NCBI RefSeq assembly: GCF_014652455.1
Contig: NZ_BMYV01000002.1
Span: 372,001 to 436,000, forward strand
Length of the DNA stretch: 64,000 nt
Reading direction: 5' to 3'
Source of the DNA: Litorimonas cladophorae
GTDB lineage: Bacteria > Pseudomonadota > Alphaproteobacteria > Caulobacterales > Maricaulaceae
A program made the translations under genes and the position numbers. Shown here piece by piece: positions 27,029 through 34,802 of this stretch. The notes beneath the pieces are model-generated. The model was given only the letters and a program-made list of their open reading frames with translations. It searched no databases and was not told the origin of the DNA. Position 1 is the stretch's first letter. Each line of letters begins with the position of its first letter.

Positions 27029-27511
27029 TTATTTCACTAATTTAAATCCTGTTTGATCAAAATTTGTAAACACGCGGCCGTCTCTATCAATTTGGATATG
27101 GGCGTTATGACTTACGCCTTGTGTTGAGTGGAGAATAAGTCCTACTCCGCCGTCTCCAGATAAGCACCCCAACTCCATGTTTTTCAGTGCATGGCTCTCG
27201 TCTAGTAAGTGATTTAATTCATCTGAGAGCTGAAAGGCTCGTGTATTTGCACCGTCAGAAACGATAATTCTGGCGAAAAGTTCTGTGCCTCGTCCATGCA
27301 AGAGTTGGGCTATCATACGAACGCTTATGCCTTTGCAATCGGCGGACCGCCTCTGCATCGATGAAGGCCGCTCCACAGCGTAATACCGACCGTCCTCACC
27401 GCGCTTAACAGAGACGCCATTCGCGGAGCTAAGCTGTGGCAAGGCCATCAGCATGCCCAAGGTTAGCATTGCGGCGGCTTTTGATGGCTTTAACTTGGGC
27501 ATTTTAGCCAT
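27029..27511 (-). CDS. Secreted protein of unknown function
   Basis: 160 residues (ATG 27511; ATG 27502 also possible). Signal peptide ending SSA-N around residue 31. The mature part has two Cys, 'DGRYYAVERP' near the start and an 'IQIDRDGRVFTN' strand near the end. No family recognised. Its stop lies 83 bases upstream of the start of the secreted gene at 26439-26945, on the same strand. Confidence 0.6.
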   Translation of the reverse strand: MAKMPKLKPSKAAAMLTLGMLMALPQLSSANGVSVKRGEDGRYYAVERPSSMQRRSADCKGISVRMIAQLLHGRGTELFARIIVSDGANTRAFQLSDELNHLLDESHALKNMELGCLSGDGGVGLILHSTQGVSHNAHIQIDRDGRVFTNFDQTGFKLVK

Positions 27512-27601
27512 TCTCCGTAAGTCTATAAATTTTTATCTTCTAGCGCGATGATACGACCATGGTTTACCTGTGCTGATCGCGTCAATCGAGTCAAACCCCT
27601 C

Positions 27602-27619
27602 ACCCGACGATCGTCGGGT
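27602..27619. repeat. 18-base perfect palindrome
   Basis: ACCCGACGATCGTCGGGT is its own reverse complement. It lies in the 374-base gap upstream of the secreted-protein gene at 27029-27511 and upstream of a candidate sRNA on the other strand. It could be an operator or a hairpin; there is no T tract beside it. Confidence 0.6.
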
Positions 27620-27696
27620 CTGGCGTGACTGCGGCGGATTGGCTTGGCCGTATCGCGACCTTGACACTCTGCCTGAAAATCCCGTAACCTATTCAT

Positions 27697-27773
27697 GTCT
27701 TTAGATTTTCGTCTCCTTTCGATTGACAAAGACGTATGGCGGCGGGGTGGCACTCCTGCCGCCTTTTTCTTTT
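27697..27773 (+). ncRNA. Candidate small RNA with intrinsic terminator
   Basis: A strong intrinsic terminator on the + strand (stem 27738-27747 / 27754-27763, beginning GGCGGC and ending GCCGCC, then TTTTTCTTTT) has no + strand protein gene before it; the previous one ends 1.35 kb upstream. A perfect -35 TTGACA at 27661-27666 and a -10-like TAACCT at 27685-27690 (18-base spacer) predict a start near 27697. Between lies a hairpin GTCTTT ... AAAGAC whose loop carries GTCTCCTTTC, complementary to Shine-Dalgarno sequences. It ends tail-to-tail with the urcA terminator. The -10 is weak, so the 5' end is uncertain. Confidence 0.5.
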
Positions 27774-27829
27774 GAAAAATACGACAGCTCCTCGTCTGGA
27801 CGGTTTTCGCCGTCGGGCACTTCCCTCCC

Positions 27830-27858
27830 AAAAAAAAAGGCCCTCCCGTGGGAGGACC
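27830..27858 (-). terminator. Intrinsic terminator of urcA
   Basis: On the minus strand, GGTCCTCCC and GGGAGGGCC pair around a tiny loop (27839-27858) and are followed by nine T (27838-27830). It lies 28 bases after the urcA stop. Textbook structure. Confidence 0.92.
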
Positions 27859-27885
27859 TCGCGGTCAGTTTACTGTGGCGCAGGA

Positions 27886-28200
27886 TTAGCTCGTCATGCG
27901 CACGTGGTAGGAGGTCAATGAGTCCTCATCGGCGTTGACGATGAAATCGTCGAGCAAGTCGCTCATGCAATCGCGGGCAAATTTGCGCGCGGCGATATCG
28001 CGCGTGTGTCCAGCGTCGCAAGCGCTCTCGGCCTTGCTGGCGAGCGTGTTATAAACTTTTTCGACGCCCCAATCTGTTTCGAGGTAGCGCGTATCGATGG
28101 TAACGGTGACATCATCAGATGTGGACGCAAACGCAGCCGGCGCCAGTGTTGTGCCCAAGGCAGCCAAAGCAATCGCGGTTGTTTTAAATAAAGTTTTCAT
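27886..28200 (-). CDS. UrcA family secreted protein
   Basis: 104 residues from ATG 28200, with AAAGGAG upstream. Signal peptide ending APAAFA-S. The mature part follows the UrcA pattern: a strand (VTVTIDTRYLETDWG), a helix with one Cys (AESACDAG), a second helix with another Cys (FARDCMSDLL) and a short end. UrcA proteins are common in alphaproteobacteria and their role is not known. The promoter region carries several inverted repeats. Confidence 0.75.
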   Translation of the reverse strand: MKTLFKTTAIALAALGTTLAPAAFASTSDDVTVTIDTRYLETDWGVEKVYNTLASKAESACDAGHTRDIAARKFARDCMSDLLDDFIVNADEDSLTSYHVRMTS

Positions 28201-28257
28201 GTCAGTTCTCCTTTGTTCCGCCTGCATCTCCCAATGAAATACTTGGGCGGGTAATCT

Positions 28258-28297
28258 CCACTTTCGGTCCGGTTGGCACGCCGGGATCCGAAAGTGG
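28258..28297. repeat. 10-base inverted repeat upstream of urcA
   Basis: CCACTTTCGG at 28258-28267 and CCGAAAGTGG at 28288-28297 are perfect reverse complements around 20 bases, inside which TCCGG/CCGGGA could extend the pairing. It lies 58 bases before the urcA start and has no T tract, so it is either a leader-RNA hairpin or an operator. Confidence 0.7.
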
Positions 28298-28339
28298 TAT
28301 AAGGCGTTCGGAAGGGGTTATTCGTCTGCCTTATTGTTA

Positions 28340-28394
28340 TTCGATAATATATTTGAACGTCGTTGTCCAGAAAATATTATCGAAAAACGATAAT
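28340..28394. promoter_or_regulatory. Three CGATAAT elements in the urcA-greA gap
   Basis: CGATAAT occurs at 28342-28348, inverted at 28376-28382 and again direct at 28388-28394. The first pair extends to an 11-base inverted repeat (TTCGATAATAT / ATATTATCGAA). This spacing and symmetry look like binding sites for a dimeric regulator in the divergent urcA/greA region. No regulator can be named. Confidence 0.5.
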
Positions 28395-28574
28395 TTGTGT
28401 TTTGGAAACACCTGCATATATAAAGTCATCAGAGGTAACAGGAGGGTGACACCTTTGTGAGGATTTGGTTAGACAAGGTCCTTCACTCGCCTTTCGGCGT
28501 GATTTTCAGCTTGACGACCCGATTTTTGCGCCTATCTGCTTGCGGCTTATAAATTTTACGACGAGATCGTTTCC

Positions 28575-29051
28575 ATGATGCAAAAATTTCCGATGACAGT
28601 CCACGGCCACGCCGCGCTGGAAGCTGAGCTCAAACACCTCAAATCTGTTGAGCGTCCAGAGATCATCAATGCCATTTCGGTTGCGCGCGATCATGGCGAT
28701 CTAAAAGAGAACGCAGAATATCACGCAGCAAAGGAAAAGCAGGGCTTCATCGAAGGCCGGATCCAAGAACTGGAAAGCAAGCTTTCCCTAGCGCAGGTCA
28801 TCGACCCGTCTTCCATGTCAGGTGAAGTCGTCCGCTTTGGCGCAACGGTAAAAATCGTGAATGAAGATACGGATGTCGAAAGCACCTATCAAATCGTGGG
28901 TGAAGACGAAGCCAATGTGAAAGATGGCAAAATCTCGATCACATCGCCGATCGCGCGCGCGATGATCACGAAAGAAGTCGGTGACGGATTTGAAGTCGTC
29001 GCGCCGGGTGGGTCTAAGCTCTATGAAATCCTAGAGGTCTTCTACAAATAA
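28575..29051 (+). CDS. greA: Transcription elongation factor GreA
   Basis: 158 residues (ATG ATG at 28575; the second Met is equally possible). N-terminal coiled coil with the acidic tip in [18 protein letters not shown], followed by the C-terminal FKBP-like domain ending LYEILEV. GreA rescues backtracked RNA polymerase by stimulating transcript cleavage. Its stop overlaps the next ATG by one base (TAATG), so it is co-transcribed with the ELM1-family gene. Confidence 0.97.
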   Translation: MMQKFPMTVHGHAALEAELKHLKSVERPEIINAISVARDHGDLKENAEYHAAKEKQGFIEGRIQELESKLSLAQVIDPSSMSGEVVRFGATVKIVNEDTDVESTYQIVGEDEANVKDGKISITSPIARAMITKEVGDGFEVVAPGGSKLYEILEVFYK

Positions 29052-30025
29052 TGACCGAGGCGGCGGCAGCTCAGCCGCTGCGTTGCCTCGTCCTGTCTGA
29101 CGGGCGTCGCGGAATAGAGAACCAAGCACTCGGCTTGGCTGAGGCTTGCAGTCGCATTTCCGAATTGCAGATATGTACGCAGGTCATTGCCCATTCCAAA
29201 GCCATTGCGGCGCTTCCGCCCAAAGGACAGCTTCGGCTGGCGACCTTTGATCTGCCTGAATGCGACATCGCGATTGGTTGCGGACGGCAAGCGATTGCCG
29301 CGCTCCTCCATCTTAAACGTTCGCGCCCCGATGTATTTACGGTCTATGTTCAAGACCCCCGGCGCGCACCTACAGATTTTGATCTTGTCATCGCGCCAGA
29401 GCATGACAGCGTGAGCGGTGAGAACGTCATCGAAATGATTGGGTCGCCAAATCGTGTCACAGATACGAAGATTATTGGTGAAACTTTGAACTTTGCCCAA
29501 GGCCTCTCAAAGCTCCCTGCGCCGCGCGCCGCGTTCCTTATCGGGGGTACGTCCAATACACATAAGTTGGATCAAGAGGCCCATGCCGCGCATCTGATCG
29601 CAGCTCAGGGCCTGCTCAAGGCCGGACATTCGCTGCTAATTACGACCTCTCGCCGGACGCCTGAGTTTGCAGCTTTGGCGTGGCGACGGTTAGCCTCAGA
29701 TCATGACAATATTTGGCTGCATGATGGCGAAGGCCCTAACCCCTATTTTGCTTTTCTCGGTGGGGCAGAGCTCATCCTCGTAACTGAAGATAGTACGAAT
29801 ATGCTGACAGAAGCCTGCGCGACGGGAAAACCCGTGTTTCGCCTACCGATGTCAGGTAAGGCCGGCAAATTTCAAAGACTCTACGACGCGTTAGAAGTGC
29901 GATGCGGTGTTGGACGCTACGCGGGACAGGTCGAGGGTCCAGACTACGAGCCGCTCGACGAAACCGCACGGGTTGCCGAATTGTTAAGTGATCAAGTTAA
30001 GGCGTCTGATCACGGCAACGCCTGA
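29051..30025 (+). CDS. ELM1/GtrOC1-family protein
   Basis: 324 residues. The opening CLVLSDGRRGIENQALGLAEA and the later TEDSTNMLTEACATGKPVF match the ELM1 (formerly DUF1022) family, related to GT-B glycosyltransferases and named after a plant mitochondrial fission factor. In bacteria some members modify outer-core LPS sugars, so an envelope glycosylation role is plausible here. Starts on the greA stop; its 3' end overlaps the convergent Sel1-repeat gene by 16 bases. Confidence 0.85.
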   Translation: MTEAAAAQPLRCLVLSDGRRGIENQALGLAEACSRISELQICTQVIAHSKAIAALPPKGQLRLATFDLPECDIAIGCGRQAIAALLHLKRSRPDVFTVYVQDPRRAPTDFDLVIAPEHDSVSGENVIEMIGSPNRVTDTKIIGETLNFAQGLSKLPAPRAAFLIGGTSNTHKLDQEAHAAHLIAAQGLLKAGHSLLITTSRRTPEFAALAWRRLASDHDNIWLHDGEGPNPYFAFLGGAELILVTEDSTNMLTEACATGKPVFRLPMSGKAGKFQRLYDALEVRCGVGRYAGQVEGPDYEPLDETARVAELLSDQVKASDHGNA

Positions 30026-31458
30026 CCTAAACTGGCCCCATGTTTAATGATGGCGGGAATGGCATCAATCGACCCGAAGTAAGTGATATATCCGTCAATC
30101 ACATCCATTTCTTCAATGACGCGCGGATGTTCCGAATGGGCGACCTTTTTTAAGATAAGCTGAGCTTTACGGATGTCACGGTCCACGCCGCTGGCGGCAC
30201 GGTAGTGTCGTGCGAGTAGGAAACTGGCGTAGGGATCTCCAGCTTTGGCGGGTATCTCTAAGGCTGCGATATAAGGGGCCACTTCTTTAATATAACCCGT
30301 ATCCATATAGCCATAGCCAAGGATATCTTGAGAATGTTGGTCGCCATGCATTGCGGCCCGAGCACGCCAGTGCGCCTTCTCATTATTCGGATTTGCTACG
30401 CCCTCAGTTTCGTAATGGCGGGCTAGACCAACCATAGCGTGGACGTCTCCTGAGCGCGCATGGATTTCCAGGTATTTTATCCCTGACTGACGATCCTGTA
30501 GGCTCGTTGGGTCAGAGAGGAGACTAAATCCCGCCATCTTCTGTGCATAGGGGTTCCCAAGTTCGGCCGCTCTTGCGAAGAGTTCGGAAGCCTTACCGTC
30601 ATCTTTTTCGACGCCTAAACCTGCCTTATACATATAACCAAGTTCCCCAAGTGAAGCGGGGTGCAGGAAGGCTGACATACGTTGGATCATCTCAGCGTAT
30701 CGCTCGAGATCTTTTTCGAAATACCGCCCCGTCTTATATTCGATGGCCAAAGTGTAGCCCGCGTCGAAATCATTCAGGCTATAAGCCTTTTCGAGATTGC
30801 GTTTTCCACGCGGGACGTTGCGGTATCGCGGGCGCCCCCTGAAATCAAACTCTGCCAGACCGTGCATGGCATTCGTGTTGCCGTGTTTAATGGCCTGTTG
30901 GAGATGGTACCGCATCAATTGGGGTGAGGCTTTCGGATGATCTAAGCCATATAAGGATTGAAGGCCCCGATGGGCGCGCGCAGGATCCGTTTTGATTAAG
31001 GCTTGGAATTTTTTATGGGCACCTTTCCAGTCCATATTATCGGGGTTGGCGCGAAGGTCCCGGTAAATCAGATTGGCTTTGGCTGCTGAAAAGCCTTTCT
31101 TAGCTGAGGTTTCACAAATCTCGTATCCCCGGTCCTCATCTTCTTCAATACCTATCCCAGCGATCAGTAAATAACAGGACATCAATTCGGCTTCGTCGTC
31201 GCCCTTAGCCGCTTCTGCGAATACGCGCTGCGCGCCCATGCCATTTGGTTGGTTGTATATATAGCTTTGGATCAAACTATTTTGTGCTAGGCCATTATCC
31301 GCCAACAGCATCAACTCTTGAAATGTCGGAGGGCGTTCGGGAAGGGCGGCAACTGCAGTCCTATTCGGCCTAGGTGATAAGACAAGAACAGAGACGAAGG
31401 CCAAACCTGTCAGAGCAACCAAACTTATCCACCCGTATGTCTTTTTTGAATTTGTCAT
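30010..31458 (-). CDS. Sel1-like repeat protein with membrane anchor
   Basis: 482 residues. An N-terminal hydrophobic helix (ISLVALTGLAFVSVLVL) is followed by several Sel1-type tetratricopeptide repeats, seen as recurring A..LG..Y..G.G...D..KA..L..RAAE-like units such as LGELGYMYKAGLGVEKDDGKASELFARAAELGN (split across several helices). Probably a periplasmic scaffold for protein-protein contacts; partner unknown. Overlaps the ELM1 gene end by 16 bases, tail to tail. Confidence 0.82.
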   Translation of the reverse strand: MTNSKKTYGWISLVALTGLAFVSVLVLSPRPNRTAVAALPERPPTFQELMLLADNGLAQNSLIQSYIYNQPNGMGAQRVFAEAAKGDDEAELMSCYLLIAGIGIEEDEDRGYEICETSAKKGFSAAKANLIYRDLRANPDNMDWKGAHKKFQALIKTDPARAHRGLQSLYGLDHPKASPQLMRYHLQQAIKHGNTNAMHGLAEFDFRGRPRYRNVPRGKRNLEKAYSLNDFDAGYTLAIEYKTGRYFEKDLERYAEMIQRMSAFLHPASLGELGYMYKAGLGVEKDDGKASELFARAAELGNPYAQKMAGFSLLSDPTSLQDRQSGIKYLEIHARSGDVHAMVGLARHYETEGVANPNNEKAHWRARAAMHGDQHSQDILGYGYMDTGYIKEVAPYIAALEIPAKAGDPYASFLLARHYRAASGVDRDIRKAQLILKKVAHSEHPRVIEEMDVIDGYITYFGSIDAIPAIIKHGASLGQALP

Positions 31459-31526
31459 AGTTCCCTCGCCACCTGAGATAGCAAGGGGGAGTTAAAAAAC
31501 CCAATTTGAGTGTAGTTAATTAGGTT

Positions 31527-32408
31527 TTAAGGGCAACCCGCGTCGCTTTCTGCCCGCACCCATGCCATCGCGTTGCGCAGGATGTTTTTATGAGCTTCGG
31601 AATCATAGGCGTCGGCTTTGTGACCCAGGGCAGAATAAACAATCTTGCCATTTCCAGGGCATTTCGCCCAAATGATAGGGTGATCTGTGGGCTCTGGCCC
31701 CATGCGTAAATCTTCGACTCCGTAAACCTTATTCAGCGGCGAATAGGTGCTCTCGTCTAAACCTGCGAGCACGACGACGTCTCCACCAACTGGGCCAGTG
31801 AATGAATACCATTCGTCATTATGGGCGAACTTTGCGCCGATGCCATCCATGACGGGATGATCCGTCGCTAAGGTGACCACATCTGCTGTCTGAAATTGTG
31901 GGTCGGCGGGGTGGCTCACGAACTCTGTTCCAAATTGGGTTTCCCACCACGGCCAGCTTTCGGCCAAGCTGCTATCGCCAGCGGCGTGCTGCGCGATTAA
32001 GCCGCCGCCCGCTTCGACGAAGCGTTGGAGGGCTTTTTGTTGATCTCCATTCAACACATTGCCGGTCGCGGAATTCAAAACAATGACGTCAAATTTCGTA
32101 AGGTTCTCGTCCGAAAAGATACGCGCGTCTTCGGATATAAAAATGCCTGATCCGTTTTCATCGGACTCACGCGACCAGAATGCCTGTGCGCCTGCGATCC
32201 CGCTGTCATGTCGCCAGTCCAGGGTGGCTGAATATACCAGCGTCGCGCCTTCGGGCATATAATCGTAACTTCGCGGCCACACAAATTTCGAAGAAAGGTC
32301 TACGGTTGTGACCTCTGGCGCGGGTGGTGGGGCTGTCTCTTCGGGCGCAGCGCAGGCCACGAGAGCGGTGAGCGGAAGGGCGAGAAAGGCAGGTATAAGG
32401 TGTTTCAT
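31527..32408 (-). CDS. ThuA-like domain lipoprotein
   Basis: 293 residues from ATG 32408. Lipoprotein signal with lipobox LVAC, Cys19. The mature domain has the ThuA (class I glutamine-amidotransferase-like) pattern: FDVIVLNSATG, FVEAGGGLIAQHAAGD, HPVMDGIG, NDEWYSFTGPV and KIVYSALGHKADAY. Members are often linked to trehalose or other sugar use, and the enzymatic role is uncertain. Divergent from trxB. Confidence 0.82.
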   Translation of the reverse strand: MKHLIPAFLALPLTALVACAAPEETAPPPAPEVTTVDLSSKFVWPRSYDYMPEGATLVYSATLDWRHDSGIAGAQAFWSRESDENGSGIFISEDARIFSDENLTKFDVIVLNSATGNVLNGDQQKALQRFVEAGGGLIAQHAAGDSSLAESWPWWETQFGTEFVSHPADPQFQTADVVTLATDHPVMDGIGAKFAHNDEWYSFTGPVGGDVVVLAGLDESTYSPLNKVYGVEDLRMGPEPTDHPIIWAKCPGNGKIVYSALGHKADAYDSEAHKNILRNAMAWVRAESDAGCP

Positions 32409-32540
32409 AGCCTCGTGTTGCCAGACCTTAGCAGGAGCCTCAATCATTTCTGTCCAAAAAACGGTCAGCCTGCCCCAAGATTATCGACTTTGCCGAAAAC
32501 CAAGCCTGCCCACAGGCACCGTGCCGAGTCTGGTTGCGGA

Positions 32541-32574
32541 TGTAGATAGCAATGTCTACATTGGGCAGGATAAT
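32541..32574 (+). promoter_or_regulatory. Candidate trxB promoter and operator
   Basis: TGTAGA (32541-32546) and TCTACA (32555-32560) form an inverted repeat with an 8-base spacer, 10 bases before a -10-like GATAAT at 32569-32574. The repeat would cover the -35 region of trxB. The LysR gene downstream of trxB is a possible regulator. Prediction only. Confidence 0.4.
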
Positions 32575-32594
32575 TTTTTAAAGAGCGAAACCGC

Positions 32595-33566
32595 ATGACC
32601 GAGACTATTCATCACCGCGTCCTAATCATTGGATCTGGACCTGCGGGTTATACGGCGGCCGTCTATGCAGCGCGCGCCATGCTGGAGCCAGGTATTGTGG
32701 CGGGCATGCAACCCGGCGGACAGCTGACAATCACGACGGATGTTGAAAATTATCCCGGTTTCCCGTCCATTATGGGCCCAGAGCTTATGGAGCATTTTAA
32801 AGAGCATGCGTTGAAATTCGGTACAGCTTTTCATGAAGACATGATCACCGACGTCGATTTTTCCGAGCGTCCGTTCAAGCTTAGCGGTGAGAGCGGAAAA
32901 AAATATACAGCCGATGCCGTGATTATTGCGACAGGCGCACAAGCCAAATGGTTAGGATTGCCGTCGGAAGATAAGTTCCAAGGCTTTGGCGTATCCGCCT
33001 GCGCGACTTGCGACGGTTTTTTCTACCGCGAGAAGGAAGTCGTTGTTGTCGGCGGCGGCAATACAGCGGTCGAGGAAGCCTTATTCCTGACCAATTTCGC
33101 GTCGCGTGTGACGCTTGTCCATCGTCGTGACACCTTGCGGGCAGAGAAGATTTTGCAGCAACGCCTATTTGATCATCCAAAGGTCGAAATCCTCTGGGAT
33201 ACGACGCTGGAAGAAATTCTCGGTGATGATCAGCCTCTGGGCGTGACGGGCGTACGTCTGAAAAACGCAAAGACGGGCGAAGTGTATGATCGCGAAACCC
33301 ATGGTGTTTTCATCGCGATCGGGCACAAGCCCTCGACAGATATCTTCAAAGGTCATGTCGTGATGAATGAAGGCGGTTATATCACAACGGCCCCTGACAG
33401 TACGGCGACCAATATTCCCGGCGTATTCGCAGCAGGCGACGTTTCCGATGAGGAGTGGCGTCAGGCGGTCACAGCCGCAGGTCTTGGTTGTATGGGCGCG
33501 TTAGAAGCCGAACGTTATTTGGCAGAAGTCGACGCGGCGGAGAAACTCGCCGAGGCCGCCGAATAA
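32595..33566 (+). CDS. trxB: Thioredoxin-disulfide reductase
   Basis: 323 residues. FAD motif [15 protein letters not shown], redox-active CATC, NADPH motif [11 protein letters not shown] and C-terminal FAD contact [16 protein letters not shown]. Reduces thioredoxin with NADPH in the cytoplasm. Its stop is directly followed by the ATG of a LysR-type regulator with no spacer. Confidence 0.96.
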   Translation: MTETIHHRVLIIGSGPAGYTAAVYAARAMLEPGIVAGMQPGGQLTITTDVENYPGFPSIMGPELMEHFKEHALKFGTAFHEDMITDVDFSERPFKLSGESGKKYTADAVIIATGAQAKWLGLPSEDKFQGFGVSACATCDGFFYREKEVVVVGGGNTAVEEALFLTNFASRVTLVHRRDTLRAEKILQQRLFDHPKVEILWDTTLEEILGDDQPLGVTGVRLKNAKTGEVYDRETHGVFIAIGHKPSTDIFKGHVVMNEGGYITTAPDSTATNIPGVFAAGDVSDEEWRQAVTAAGLGCMGALEAERYLAEVDAAEKLAEAAE

Positions 33567-34475
33567 ATGCCGCATTCCCTCGATTGGGATAAGTTGAAGA
33601 CTTTTCATGCTGCAGCGATGACAGGATCTCTGACCGCCGCTGCGGATAAGCTCAAAATCTCTCAGTCGGCGGTCTCGAGGCAGATCACGGCTCTCGAAGA
33701 ATTTCTCAATATGCCGTTGTTTCATCGGCATGCGCGCGGTCTTACCCTGACAGAGCAGGGGCAAATTCTATATAAGACCGCAGATGATGTCGCAGTTCGT
33801 ATCGCGCGGGTCCAAAGTCGCGTCATCGACAGCCGGCAAAAACCTCAAGGCGTCTTGCGCGTATCATCGCCGATATCGCTAGGGTCAAATTGGCTGCCGT
33901 CAGTCCTGCCAGAGTTCCTCAAAGCCTATCCTGACATTGATGTGCAATTGATTTTGGAAGATGCGGAGCATGACCTTTCAGCGTTCGATGTCGATTGTGC
34001 TCTACGGCCGTGGCCCTCGACGCAAGGTGATTTGATTGAGCGAAAATTGGGCCAAATCACGCAGTCGCTTTATGCTAGTCATCAATATTTGTCTGATCAT
34101 GGGGCGCCGACGTCTGCGCGAGATTTGGACAATCACCGAATTGTCGCCTTTGGAGAATTGATCCCCAAAAACCTCAATAGTGCAAACTGGGTATTGAACG
34201 TTGGACATGAACCGGGCGAGGCCCCGCGGAAACCTGCATTGGTTGTCAATAATTTGCACGGCATTATGCGCGCGGCAGAGGCAGGAATCGGCATTGTCGG
34301 TATTCCAGACTATATGACGGTTCTGTCAAAACGACTCGTGCGGATACTGCCAAGCGTCCGTGGTGAAGAATTTGATCTATATTTTGTCTATCCGACGGAG
34401 TTGCGGGGCTCGGTTCGCGCAAAAGTCTTCCGCGAATTTTTAACCGAAATGACTCGAAACTGGCCGAACGGCTAG
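33567..34475 (+). CDS. LysR-family transcriptional regulator
   Basis: 302 residues. N-terminal winged helix-turn-helix (WDKLKTFHAAAMTGSLTAAADKL, then ISQSAVSRQITALEE) and C-terminal periplasmic-binding-like effector domain. It begins on the base after the trxB stop, so it must share that transcript. Target genes unknown; the usual LysR arrangement (divergent from a target) is not seen, and autoregulation through the trxB promoter is inferred. The next + feature is a candidate sRNA 130 bases downstream. Confidence 0.93.
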   Translation: MPHSLDWDKLKTFHAAAMTGSLTAAADKLKISQSAVSRQITALEEFLNMPLFHRHARGLTLTEQGQILYKTADDVAVRIARVQSRVIDSRQKPQGVLRVSSPISLGSNWLPSVLPEFLKAYPDIDVQLILEDAEHDLSAFDVDCALRPWPSTQGDLIERKLGQITQSLYASHQYLSDHGAPTSARDLDNHRIVAFGELIPKNLNSANWVLNVGHEPGEAPRKPALVVNNLHGIMRAAEAGIGIVGIPDYMTVLSKRLVRILPSVRGEEFDLYFVYPTELRGSVRAKVFREFLTEMTRNWPNG

Positions 34476-34604
34476 ATTTACGGCCGTTCCTGACGCGAAT
34501 GTGAACGAAGATAGTGAGATAGGGCAAATTCCTATGCGTTTTCGCATAGCTCACTTGCGCGGGCGCGGGTTCCGAACGTGACGGGTTATTCCTATATAGA
34601 GCTC

Positions 34605-34722
34605 ACGAACACGGCAACGTCCTCCCCTTTTGTTGCCGCGCTTCATACCGCATTCACTCTCCCCGATTGGATTGCGAAGACTTTCACGGCCCCTGTCTTT
34701 TAGACAGTGGGCCGTTTTTTTT
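34605..34722 (+). ncRNA. Candidate small RNA with anti-Shine-Dalgarno loop
   Basis: Hairpin CGGCAAC (34612-34618) / GTTGCCG (34632-34638) presents the loop GTCCTCCCCTTTT, complementary to ribosome-binding sites. A pyrimidine stretch follows at 34657-34664, then an intrinsic terminator (34687-34712: CGGCCC ... GGGCCG) and eight T. A -10-like TATATA at 34593-34598 predicts a start near 34605; the -35 (TTCCGA, 34570-34575) is weak. Pyrimidine-loop sRNAs of this design are known in alphaproteobacteria. The alternative is a long 3' UTR of the LysR gene. Confidence 0.55.
34687..34720 (+). terminator. Intrinsic terminator
   Basis: Stem CGGCCCCTGTC / GACAGTGGGCCG with one small bulge, followed by eight T at 34715-34722. 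It ends the candidate sRNA or read-through from the LysR gene and isolates the kinase gene downstream. Confidence 0.9.
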
Positions 34723-34802
34723 GTGTTTTATTAACCTTGAGGGGCCAAGACTTTCGCCAAGCAGCGACGGCTGCACCGCGGTGTGTCAAAGGTTTTCGTA
34801 GA

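Noticed and set aside
27523-27831. 102-codon minus-strand ORF between the secreted genes and urcA
   Set aside because: Basic, low-complexity product that runs through the sRNA terminator and the palindrome; no ribosome site.
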